Positions 15,570 through 23,134 of a stretch of DNA of 31,875 nt are shown one piece after another. The notes beneath the pieces were generated by a model. That model did not search any database, was not told the DNA's origin, and saw only the letters and a program-made list of their open reading frames with translations. A program made the position numbers and the translations under genes. Numbering within the stretch: the first letter of the stretch is position 1; each line of letters starts with the position of its first letter. This DNA is from JAYZQT01 sp036136335 (lineage in GTDB: Bacteria > Pseudomonadota > Alphaproteobacteria > MPNO01 > UBA830). The stretch lies in the NCBI GenBank assembly GCA_036136335.1, contig JAYZQT010000069.1:1-31875 (forward strand). Direction: 5' to 3'.

Positions 15570-16949
15570 ATGCAAACCAATTTTACCGCTGAAAAGTTAC
15601 GTTCACCTGACATTGTAGACGCTCAGGCGATACTGACTGACTGCGTTCACTACGGTTTCTGTACCGCGGTGTGTCCAACATACGTGTTACTTCATGATGA
15701 GCTGGATGCCCCCCGTGGCCGCATTGATTTGATTCACGAAATGCTGGAATCTGATGATCCGCCATCGGCGCGCACGGTTGGCTATATCGACAGGTGTCTA
15801 TCTTGCAACTCATGTATGAGCACCTGCGCCGCCAAGGTAGATTACATGCATCTCGCGGACATCGCTCGCGCTCACATCGAGAAAAACTATCGCCGTCCCG
15901 TTTTTGATCGCCTTTTTCGGAAATTTATTGCCAAAACCGTTCCAAACTTCAGACTGTTTAGGTTGTCCGTTCGGTTGGCATGCATTTGCAAACCGTTTGC
16001 AAATTTTTTGCCAGAGCGACTTAGAAACCTTCTAAAGCTCTCACCCGAATTTCTGCCTCCAGCAAATGCTGCTGTTTCCGCCGGTGTTTATCCTGCGAAA
16101 AAAAACAGAAACCATCGTGTAATCCTCCTAACAGGGTGCGTGCAACAGGCGCTCGCTCCCCACATCAACCACGCAACAATAAATCTTCTGACCAGGCACG
16201 GGTGCGAAGTAATTGTCGATCAGGCGATGTCATGCTGTGGAGCCTTTACCCTTCACATGGGAATGGACACAACAGCTAAATCCAATGCGAATAAACTTAT
16301 TTTTTCCTGGGCTCAGGTTATCGAAAGGGCCAAGGCTGATGGTACCCCAATAGATGCAATTATTGTCAACGCATCAGGATGTGGCACTACCATTAAAGAT
16401 TATGATCGTATTTTCACGCACGATCCGAAAACCGCCAAGTTAGCAGAACAAATTTCGTCCCTGACAATGGATATAACCGAATTTATTAGCAAAACCGGCT
16501 TAAGGACGACAAATACCGCGATCCCACTCGATATCACTTATCACGACGCCTGCTCCTTACAGCATGCCCAGAAGGTTACGAAAGAGCCACGCGACCTCTT
16601 AAAAGCCTGTGGCTTTATCGTTCACGATGTGCCGGAAGCGCACTTTTGCTGTGGTTCCGCGGGCGCGTATAATATGCTCGAGCCCGTTATTGCTGCACAA
16701 CTTGGAGCCCGCAAAGTGGAGCATGTAGAAAGCACGAACGGAAAGGTCCTTGTCGCCGGAAATCTTGGCTGTCTTAACCAAATGGGGTTGTATACCAATC
16801 TACCAACCCTACACACTGTTGAGATGCTGGATTGGGCAACTGGCGGGCCATGCCCGCAATTATTAAAAGACATGAAAATACCGCAAACAGCTTCGTTAAC
16901 CGATAAGCCCCCCAATAACCTGACAAGTGGCGGTATTGGCATCTGGTGA
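15570..16949 (+). CDS. GlcF-like Fe-S protein (heterodisulfide-reductase-type CCG domains)
   Basis: 459 residues, larger than E. coli GlcF (about 407). The N-terminal ferredoxin part has Cys25, Cys31 and Cys35 in DCVHYGFCTAVCP, where GlcF normally has a fourth Cys at the Tyr28 position, and a complete second set Cys76, Cys79, Cys82, Cys86. Two CCG domains follow: GCVQQ...SCCGAFTLHMG and DACSLQHAQK...HFCCGSAGAYN. In the glycolate oxidase complex this subunit carries electrons from a flavoprotein towards quinone. Here the next gene, 21 bases on, encodes a different flavoprotein (VAO/p-cresol methylhydroxylase-like), so it is probably the electron acceptor of that enzyme. The gene and its partner are markedly AT-richer than their neighbours. 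Confidence 0.87.
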   Translation: MQTNFTAEKLRSPDIVDAQAILTDCVHYGFCTAVCPTYVLLHDELDAPRGRIDLIHEMLESDDPPSARTVGYIDRCLSCNSCMSTCAAKVDYMHLADIARAHIEKNYRRPVFDRLFRKFIAKTVPNFRLFRLSVRLACICKPFANFLPERLRNLLKLSPEFLPPANAAVSAGVYPAKKNRNHRVILLTGCVQQALAPHINHATINLLTRHGCEVIVDQAMSCCGAFTLHMGMDTTAKSNANKLIFSWAQVIERAKADGTPIDAIIVNASGCGTTIKDYDRIFTHDPKTAKLAEQISSLTMDITEFISKTGLRTTNTAIPLDITYHDACSLQHAQKVTKEPRDLLKACGFIVHDVPEAHFCCGSAGAYNMLEPVIAAQLGARKVEHVESTNGKVLVAGNLGCLNQMGLYTNLPTLHTVEMLDWATGGPCPQLLKDMKIPQTASLTDKPPNNLTSGGIGIW

Positions 16950-16970
16950 AGCTAAACAGGGATCTCGGAA

Positions 16971-18506
16971 ATGTCGGACGCATCCAATCTAGAGCAATTT
17001 CTAAAACACGCTGAAAACCTTATCGGCCCAGAAAACATAAGCCTTTCCGATGAAACACTTAAACGGTACGGCGAAAATACGCTTCCTCGCGGTGATAGGC
17101 GCCCTAACGCTGTAATTTATCCCGGTTCAACTCAGGATGTAGCCAATATTGTATCTATAGCCAACAAACACAAAACACCACTTCATCCAATTTCGACCGG
17201 CAACAACATGGGCCTTGGAACCAGGTCTGCGCCTCAATCAGGAATGGTAACCTTAGATCTTGGACGGAGGATGAACCGGATACTGGAATTCGATAGACAA
17301 ATGGGTTTTGCGGCAGTTGAACCAGGCGTGAGCTTCCAGATGATGGCGGACGAACTCAAGCGCCACGGAGGGGATTGGATGATGTCCGTAACATCCGGCC
17401 CCCCGGAAGGCGGTATGATAGGAAATGCCATGGATAAAGGTGCCGGTTATGGCCCCCTGTTTGATCATTTCGGTTTTTCATGCGGCATGGAAGTGGTTCT
17501 TGGAAACGGGGAGGTACTGCGAACCGGTGATGGAACAATAGACCTGGAGGAAAACGATCAACTGATCAACTGGCACATATCCAAATACTCCTTCGGACCA
17601 ATACTTGACGGCCTATTCACACAATCAAATTTCGGGATTGTTACGCGACTAGGCATTTGGTTTACACCGCGTCCTCCGGCCATCCGCTCTTTTCACTTTT
17701 CTTTTCCTGACGATTCGGATTTGGGTGAGGTTATTGATCTTTGTCGACCGCTCAAGATGTCCAACTTCGTACCCACGCTGTTCCGGGTTGCGAACGACCT
17801 TTATTTGATCGGCAGTGAAACGTCGTCACGGTTTTACGATAATAGTTCGGGTAAAAAATCAATTAGGGATACCGAGCGCAAAATACTCCACAAAGAGCAC
17901 GGTGTCGGTGCGTGGAACATAAGCGGCGCATTCTATGGGGCTTCAATGGAGGCACTAGAGACTCAAATACAACGGGTCCAAGATCATTTCGGAAAATCAG
18001 GCAAAGCGACCTACATACCGCATGAAGAAGCATTAAACATGCCTGCGCTTCAATGTGCGATAAGCTCATTTTCTGGAGAACCCACTACTACAGAACTTGG
18101 TCTTTTAAAATGGCGACCGGGTGGCGGGAATGCATGGTTCACGCCAGGAACACCGATGGATGGTAAAATCGCTAACGAATTCCAGCAGATTGCCAGAAAC
18201 ATATATGAAGACCACGGCCTTGATTACACTGTAATGAACGTCTGCGGACCCCGATTTGCCCGCGGCTTGCATGTAATTAGTTTTAACCGAGAGGATGTAG
18301 GGGAATCGGCGCGCGCAAATCAGACGTATTTACAATTGGCTGACGCGTTTTTAAATCGTGGCATAAGTGTGGGGCGCGCTCCGCTTGATTGGCAAGATTA
18401 CCATTTTGAAAAAACAATGCCGGCATTCAAAAACGCGTGCGCGGCAGTAAAAACAGCGCTAGACCCGAACCACATCATTGCGCCGGGTCGATACGGACTA
18501 AAATAA
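16971..18506 (+). CDS. Vanillyl-alcohol-oxidase / p-cresol-methylhydroxylase-like flavoprotein
   Basis: 511 residues, as expected for the VAO/PCMH group. The FAD-binding part shows PNAVIYPGSTQDVANIV, PISTGNNMGLG, GGMIGNAMDKGAGYGPLFDHF and CGMEVVLGNGEVLRTG; the substrate domain includes SKYSFGPILDGLFTQSNFGIVTRLG, and the C-terminus is DPNHIIAPGRYGL. These match the 4-alkylphenol/eugenol hydroxylase line, which oxidises para-substituted phenols through a quinone methide. Family members pass electrons to O2 (VAO, eugenol oxidase) or to a cytochrome c partner (PCMH). No cytochrome gene is present; the adjacent Fe-S protein may take that role. FAD may be covalently bound (His or Tyr in the family), which cannot be settled here. 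It is AT-rich like its partner and has a weak ribosome-binding site. Confidence 0.88.
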   Translation: MSDASNLEQFLKHAENLIGPENISLSDETLKRYGENTLPRGDRRPNAVIYPGSTQDVANIVSIANKHKTPLHPISTGNNMGLGTRSAPQSGMVTLDLGRRMNRILEFDRQMGFAAVEPGVSFQMMADELKRHGGDWMMSVTSGPPEGGMIGNAMDKGAGYGPLFDHFGFSCGMEVVLGNGEVLRTGDGTIDLEENDQLINWHISKYSFGPILDGLFTQSNFGIVTRLGIWFTPRPPAIRSFHFSFPDDSDLGEVIDLCRPLKMSNFVPTLFRVANDLYLIGSETSSRFYDNSSGKKSIRDTERKILHKEHGVGAWNISGAFYGASMEALETQIQRVQDHFGKSGKATYIPHEEALNMPALQCAISSFSGEPTTTELGLLKWRPGGGNAWFTPGTPMDGKIANEFQQIARNIYEDHGLDYTVMNVCGPRFARGLHVISFNREDVGESARANQTYLQLADAFLNRGISVGRAPLDWQDYHFEKTMPAFKNACAAVKTALDPNHIIAPGRYGLK

Positions 18507-18615
18507 ACTGTCGGGTTAATCCAAACGACGGAACAGGGCATCATGCGTAGCAACTTTTGTAGTGGAAAACGTCGAAGGTCGACGAGGACAGAATTCCAAG
18601 GATACTACGTCAACC

Positions 18616-19626
18616 TCACGAAATTTCATCCCGTAGGCGAGGCAGTACCTTTTCGCCAAAAAGCTCTACCGTCTTCGCCGGATCCGATGCCACGCTGACG
18701 GTGAACATGACACGCCGGAGACCAGCCATGTGGGCATCCAGTATTTGTTCAAGGCACTGATCAGGCGTCCCGCAGATGGCAAAACGTCCCGCCAGATAGT
18801 CGAACAACCCCAACTCGTGAACCAGCGCTGCATCCGCGGCGCCGGGTCGGGTTGAATAACGTTTACGCAGTTCCATTATTGGCGCGTGAAATTCTTCCGG
18901 AACACCCTGCTGTAACAAATCTGGTGTGCTGAGGATGTAGCCACCGGCCATGAATGCAAGAATGGCACCGGCTTTGGTCCGCGCCTCAGTCGCATTCTCA
19001 TTGCATTCAAGGCTGGCAATCTGCCAGATTTCAACGTCATCCGTGGTGCGGCCGGCTTCGGTCAGGCCCTCCTGAACCCGTTTCTCCGACTGTGCTATGT
19101 TGTCTGCCGTGATGCCATAATTGATGAACAGGCCATCAGCCACCGCCCCGCCCAAACTCAGGGTCCGTGGTCCCGAAGCCGCCAGAAATACTTTTGGTGA
19201 CCTTTTGATCCATGGAATATGGGCTGGCCCACCATTTAGGCTGTCTGGTTCCCCGTCTAACAGGGTTTTGATGTGACGAATGCCCGACGCCATTTCATTG
19301 AGACCTGAACGCTCCATACCCAGGTTGGCCGTTCCACTGTGCCCTGCGCCAATCCCGAGAACTGTCCGTTCGGGAGCAACAAGATCAAGTGATGCTATGG
19401 CAGCAGCGGATACCGCCGGCTCGCGCGATACAAGGTTCGTAACAACCAGTCCAATGCGTGAGTTCTCGGTGTTGAGGGCAACCATGGTCGCAACAACCCA
19501 TGGGTCCATCGCATTACCAGGGGTGTCGGCTATACCGATCATGTCGTAGCCATACCTGTCGCCGGCAACGGCCATACGGTTCACAAGAGCGGGGTCGTAG
19601 GGCCAGAAAAAAAAGCCAATTTCCAT
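18616..19626 (-). CDS. Luciferase-like (LLM) oxidoreductase 2, F420/Mer-like subgroup
   Basis: 336 residues. MEIGFFFWPYDPALVNRMA begins the TIM barrel. GLVVTNLVSREPAVSAAAIASL and PERTVLGIGAGHSGTANLG follow the pattern of the methylene-tetrahydromethanopterin-reductase-like branch, many of which use coenzyme F420 rather than FMN. It is thus a different branch from the other two luciferase-like proteins in the window. A good Shine-Dalgarno (GAGG) stands before ATG 19626. It is the last gene of the Rieske/dihydrodiol operon, 100 bases after the SnoaL-like gene. Reaction and substrate are unknown; oxidation or reduction of the ring product made by the upstream enzymes is the obvious guess. Confidence 0.88.
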   Translation of the reverse strand: MEIGFFFWPYDPALVNRMAVAGDRYGYDMIGIADTPGNAMDPWVVATMVALNTENSRIGLVVTNLVSREPAVSAAAIASLDLVAPERTVLGIGAGHSGTANLGMERSGLNEMASGIRHIKTLLDGEPDSLNGGPAHIPWIKRSPKVFLAASGPRTLSLGGAVADGLFINYGITADNIAQSEKRVQEGLTEAGRTTDDVEIWQIASLECNENATEARTKAGAILAFMAGGYILSTPDLLQQGVPEEFHAPIMELRKRYSTRPGAADAALVHELGLFDYLAGRFAICGTPDQCLEQILDAHMAGLRRVMFTVSVASDPAKTVELFGEKVLPRLRDEIS

Positions 19627-19726
19627 ACCAACACCTCGTTAAGAACTCTCTTGTCAACGTTATACCGGCTGCTTCCAGGGAAAGGGAGGCGTCAGCCTGA
19701 ACCCGTAACGCGAAAAATCCGCACGC

Positions 19727-20158
19727 CTACCGGTTTTTATGTGCCTCGGACTCAAACGCCAGTTCCAGACGCCGTTCCGCAAACCTCCATTTTCCATCTT
19801 CATCCTGCGTGTAAATATCATGTGCATCGGCGATTGCGCACGGATCAGCCGGGCCCAGCCCATCACCATCGTAACTGTAAAGGGTAATCATGAGTTGGCC
19901 ACTGATCCGGCCGTCTTCCATCGGCAAAAGACGTAAGTTCGTACACACATGCCGGGCTGCCCGATCAGTAAGGCCGGCCCGAGCCTTTCCGTGCGCCTGT
20001 AGGGCGGCACGACCTTTCCGCTCGGGCCCGATGCCATAAAGCCGCCCGTCTTCCAGATAAAGGTCCGCAAGACGTTCCGACTGATGGTTATCAATCAACC
20101 AGGCATGCTCGTATATCAGATTTTCAAGTTCGTGCCGGGTCTGTGCATCAATCACCAT
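19727..20158 (-). CDS. SnoaL-like / NTF2-fold protein 1
   Basis: 143 residues. IDAQTRHELENLIYEHAWLIDNHQSERLADLYLEDG and, near the C-terminus, DGKWRFAERRLEL are typical of the SnoaL-like (NTF2 fold) family often found in aromatic catabolic operons. Members range from isomerases and dehydratases to proteins without known activity, and the fold is the same as that of Rieske beta subunits. The gene starts 6 bases after the dihydrodiol dehydrogenase stop and its GGAG site overlaps the end of that gene, so it is co-translated. It could be a small isomerase/lyase for the pathway or a helper protein. No specific catalytic residues can be assigned. Confidence 0.85.
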   Translation of the reverse strand: MVIDAQTRHELENLIYEHAWLIDNHQSERLADLYLEDGRLYGIGPERKGRAALQAHGKARAGLTDRAARHVCTNLRLLPMEDGRISGQLMITLYSYDGDGLGPADPCAIADAHDIYTQDEDGKWRFAERRLELAFESEAHKNR

Positions 20159-20164
20159 TTTAAC

Positions 20165-20950
20165 TCAACTCCATCCTTTGAATGCCGGGCCCGTAACACC
20201 GAGGCCACCGTCAGCCGGGTAAATAGCGCCAGTCGAAATACGACCGGCTTCGGACGCAAGAAATGCATAGAGGTTGGCATGGTCTTCCGGGGTCCGTATT
20301 TCATGTAGAGGAAGATTTTCTGCCTTTGGGCCGGTTGTGGATATTTTCTGGCCGAGAACTTCCAGACCGGAAAGTCCGGTAGGCACGTACCCAGGGGCAA
20401 CGCCGTTGACATAGACGTCCGGACCAAGCTCCCACGCCAGCTGTCTCACAAGACCCGCCACCGCGTGTTTGCTGGCAATATAAAGGGCACCGCCAAACCC
20501 CGCCGTATAACTTGAAACAGACGCCGTGAGAACGACGGTACCGCCGTTGCGTTTGAGCTCCGCCATTGCAGCCCGTACACCCAGCAGGTAACCCAGAACG
20601 TTAACGGAAAAGATCTCTCCGAATGCATCCGGGAGCAGCTCGGCGGGAATATCCTCGAGCGCCGTCCGATTGTCATAGATCCCCGCGTTACCGACGAATA
20701 TGTCCAGCTTCCCGAATATGTTTTTAGCAACTTCGACCGCGCGAAAATTGTCCGCGACGCTTCTAACATCCCCCGTCACTAACCGAAGATCAGCACCAAC
20801 AAAATTTTTTTCCAGCGCAGCGCCGGTTTCGACCGATTTTTCGAGTACGACAACGGCACCGCCTTCACACAGAAACCGCTCAACCACGGCACGTCCAAGC
20901 CCCGAACCGCCGCCGGTTACCAAAGCCACTTTTTTCGCCAGAGCGCCCAT
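20165..20950 (-). CDS. cis-dihydrodiol dehydrogenase-like SDR (BphB family)
   Basis: 261 residues from ATG 20950; the longer frame from 21046 would run into the beta-subunit gene. TGGGSGLG is at 12-19, NAG at 88-90, and the catalytic set is Ser144, Tyr157, Lys161. Segments such as IFGKLDIFVGNAGIYD, YIASKHAVAGLVRQLAWELGPDVYVNGVAPG and GGLGV match cis-2,3-dihydrobiphenyl-2,3-diol and toluene/benzene dihydrodiol dehydrogenases. Such enzymes rearomatise a cis-dihydrodiol to a catechol with NAD+. The gene begins 7 bases after the beta subunit of a Rieske dioxygenase, exactly the expected partner. No catechol ring-cleavage gene follows. Confidence 0.9.
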   Translation of the reverse strand: MGALAKKVALVTGGGSGLGRAVVERFLCEGGAVVVLEKSVETGAALEKNFVGADLRLVTGDVRSVADNFRAVEVAKNIFGKLDIFVGNAGIYDNRTALEDIPAELLPDAFGEIFSVNVLGYLLGVRAAMAELKRNGGTVVLTASVSSYTAGFGGALYIASKHAVAGLVRQLAWELGPDVYVNGVAPGYVPTGLSGLEVLGQKISTTGPKAENLPLHEIRTPEDHANLYAFLASEAGRISTGAIYPADGGLGVTGPAFKGWS

Positions 20951-20957
20951 CCCGGTG

Positions 20958-21512
20958 TCAGAGAACGACCGACAGGTTTGGTATCGGTATTGATACGTGA
21001 TCGAGGAGCACCAGTCGTCGCGCAAGATACAACCGGCCTTCAACAATCCTCAGGACATCCCGCCGCTCCCCGGAGAGCGTGTATTGCTGTTCGTCCCGGG
21101 CCCAGGAAAACAGCAGGTAACTCCGTGCCTTAACAGTGTCTTCGTCGGCCGGTGCAACACGTATGTTCGATATGTGACGGCGGACCCTTGAAGGAGGCTT
21201 CTCCGCCCATGCCGACCCACTGACGAGGCGTGTCATTCTTGCATTTAAAGACCCGTAGTCTTCGATCATATGAAAGGCCCGGCTACTGAAAGAGTGATCC
21301 AGATCAAGTTCGTCTACTGCCGTACGTACCGGCATGCGATAATCAATATCTGGCGTGACAAGTTTTAGCCAGGTCAGCAAATCATAACCGTCAAGCAATT
21401 CCGCTTCGTAATAAAGAAAGCGTTCTACATCGCGGGATAACCCTGGTGGCGCAGACGCCGGCAGATCGTATGACTGAACCTTCTTCATCTGTTTGGAGTG
21501 TTTCATGTTCAT
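20958..21512 (-). CDS. Aromatic ring-hydroxylating oxygenase, small beta subunit 2
   Basis: 184 residues. DVERFLYYEAELLDGYDLLTWLKLVTPDIDYRMPVR at the N-terminus, then KPPSRVRRHISNIRV and a final RLYLARRLVLLDH are the hallmarks of dioxygenase beta subunits (close in pattern to BphA2/BnzB). The ATG overlaps the alpha stop as ATGA, giving translational coupling; an ATG two codons further in is an alternative start. It forms the alpha3beta3 hexamer with the product of the upstream gene. Confidence 0.92.
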   Translation of the reverse strand: MNMKHSKQMKKVQSYDLPASAPPGLSRDVERFLYYEAELLDGYDLLTWLKLVTPDIDYRMPVRTAVDELDLDHSFSSRAFHMIEDYGSLNARMTRLVSGSAWAEKPPSRVRRHISNIRVAPADEDTVKARSYLLFSWARDEQQYTLSGERRDVLRIVEGRLYLARRLVLLDHVSIPIPNLSVVL

Positions 21513-22888
21513 GCCGGAGACTGCGCATTGACACCCTGCAACATTTCCCGATACCAGTGATTGAAGAATGTCCGCTGCACACCTTCTTCAAGATTGGTAT
21601 CATATACTATTCCGGGGCCCTCCCAGTCGTCGAGGACGCGAGCCTCACTCATGTGCTCCATGCCCATCTGATAATTGAGTGTCATGCCCGTTTTCCGGGC
21701 AAACCGCCCCCCCGCAGAGCGCGCAGTACCGGCCCAAGCGATGGAATCGTCTTGCTCAAAATTTCCAGAGACGCTGAAGGTGGACGTCGCGACCTTGTAT
21801 GACCTCTCTTTATGCTCGGCGGTGGCCTCTTTGGGCGCAAGAATCCAACTTATCACCTCGGTCTTCCCCGGCGCCACGGGGTTCCACTGGCGAAGGCTGA
21901 AAAAAGGAAACTCGGGCTTGTCAGGATCATCGGTGAGCGGAATATGAATGAGCGACAGGTTCGGAAAGAGCGTCCCGGTGTGGACAACTGATTCCGATGC
22001 AAGATCGCGTTGGGCGTCGCTGAAACCCTCCATGTCAAAATGCCGATAAACCTCCTCGGGGTAACCCCAGAAATAAATTTTGCCCGGATCCTTCCGTCGG
22101 ATACTCGTCGCATGGCCATCGCATTCCGTAACATGTATATCGTTCTTGCCCCCACTTGCCCCGGCCGCCGCGCCGGGCGTGAGCCCAAGCTTCAAAACCG
22201 ACCGGTGAAGCGACTGCGTATGATAGCTATCCCCGGAAAAATTCTCGGAACCTGACTTCCAGTCTACGTCGAGAAACCAACGGTGTGGTTCTCCAATCAC
22301 TTCCATACCGCCTGCAGACAGTCCGAGATGCAGGTCAAGGTACCATTGGTAATCACCAATGTGATCGAGCAGCGGACAGACACCTTCGTCGAGCGACGCA
22401 AACACAAGCCCCCGATAAAACTCTACGCGCGGCGCTGGAATGAGACCCCACCCCTCCTCTTCAAGGGCCTTGAAAGCGGATTTGCGGTTGGGGATCGCAT
22501 CAATCGCGCCCGTGTTGCCGTAGGTCCAGCCATGATAGGGACAGACAAAAATTTCCACATTCCCTTTATCGCCCTGGCAAACACTCGCGCCCCGATGCCG
22601 GCAACTGTCAAACAGAACGCGAATGCGATTGTCCTCACCCCTGACCACAATGAACCGGTCGTCGGCGATGGTCCGCCGTACAAAATCTCCCGGCTGCGGG
22701 ATCTCCGTCTCGTGTGCCATGAAAATCCAGTTACGTGCGAAAATGCGCTCCATTTCGGCACGATAGAGCTCTTCATCGTTGTAGATCCACAGAGGAACAA
22801 GTCCGCGGCCCAGTTCATTCCCCATGGCCTCGAGTGACCGGTCCAGATGCGAGGAACGTTCCAGTGATGGTGCTTCAGGATTAGCCAT
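21509..22888 (-). CDS. Aromatic ring-hydroxylating (Rieske) dioxygenase, large alpha subunit 2
   Basis: 459 residues from ATG 22888, chosen because GGA lies 8 bases upstream; a possible TTG start four codons earlier is less likely. The Rieske motif is Cys96-x-His98, 17 residues, Cys116-x2-His119 (SCRHRGASVC, CPYHGWTYG). The iron site is ENFSGDSYHTQSLH with Asp220, His223 and His228, as in classical biphenyl/naphthalene-type dioxygenases. Together with the beta subunit and the BphB-like dehydrogenase immediately downstream it should convert an aromatic ring to a cis-dihydrodiol and then a catechol. Ferredoxin and reductase genes are not in the operon. A candidate promoter and AGGTA-type operator lie just upstream. 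Confidence 0.95.
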   Translation of the reverse strand: MANPEAPSLERSSHLDRSLEAMGNELGRGLVPLWIYNDEELYRAEMERIFARNWIFMAHETEIPQPGDFVRRTIADDRFIVVRGEDNRIRVLFDSCRHRGASVCQGDKGNVEIFVCPYHGWTYGNTGAIDAIPNRKSAFKALEEEGWGLIPAPRVEFYRGLVFASLDEGVCPLLDHIGDYQWYLDLHLGLSAGGMEVIGEPHRWFLDVDWKSGSENFSGDSYHTQSLHRSVLKLGLTPGAAAGASGGKNDIHVTECDGHATSIRRKDPGKIYFWGYPEEVYRHFDMEGFSDAQRDLASESVVHTGTLFPNLSLIHIPLTDDPDKPEFPFFSLRQWNPVAPGKTEVISWILAPKEATAEHKERSYKVATSTFSVSGNFEQDDSIAWAGTARSAGGRFARKTGMTLNYQMGMEHMSEARVLDDWEGPGIVYDTNLEEGVQRTFFNHWYREMLQGVNAQSPA

Positions 22889-22918
22889 CGTAATTTCCAA
22901 ATTTGAATATGCCGTTCA

Positions 22919-22947
22919 ATTCTTAAAGCAGTAGGTACGCGGGTCAA
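22919..22947 (-). promoter_or_regulatory. Candidate promoter of the second Rieske operon
   Basis: On the minus strand TTGACC (22947-22942) and AAGAAT (22924-22919) are separated by 17 bases. The -35 box matches 5 of 6 and the -10 box 4 of 6 consensus bases. The start codon is about 30 bases downstream of the -10 box. Confidence 0.45.
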
Positions 22948-22974
22948 GAACACCCTGTGGGGAGGTAACTACCT
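22933..22974. promoter_or_regulatory. AGGTA operator-like sites at the second Rieske promoter
   Basis: AGGTA-AC-TACCT at 22963-22974 is a palindrome with a 2-base centre, 16 bases upstream of the -35 box. An extra AGGTA half-site at 22933-22937 lies inside the -35/-10 spacer. The layout suits an activator or repressor site for this operon. Confidence 0.35.
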
Positions 22975-23134
22975 TGTGGCCTGACTGGATCCTGTCACCC
23001 TATAAAATTACGTTCTCAAAACGAACCAAAATCATGAAAATACGCTGAACGTGCCGTTTGTCCTGTCCTCCCTTTGACTATGTGTCCTTCGCAATTGCAT
23101 CTATTCTCCCCACATCCAGACTGAGAGGTTAACG

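Noticed and set aside
18570..18584. Hairpin CGTCGA-AGG-TCGACG between convergent genes, considered as a bidirectional terminator
   Set aside because: The stem is perfect but no T-run follows on either strand and the 3-base loop is tight, so termination is not supported.
20951..21046. Longer N-terminus for the BphB-like dehydrogenase
   Set aside because: It would lie within the beta-subunit gene and is not conserved in the family; ATG 20950 begins exactly at the family N-terminus.
22283..22837. 184-codon plus-strand open frame
   Set aside because: Opposite the Rieske alpha subunit motif region; it is a shadow of that gene.
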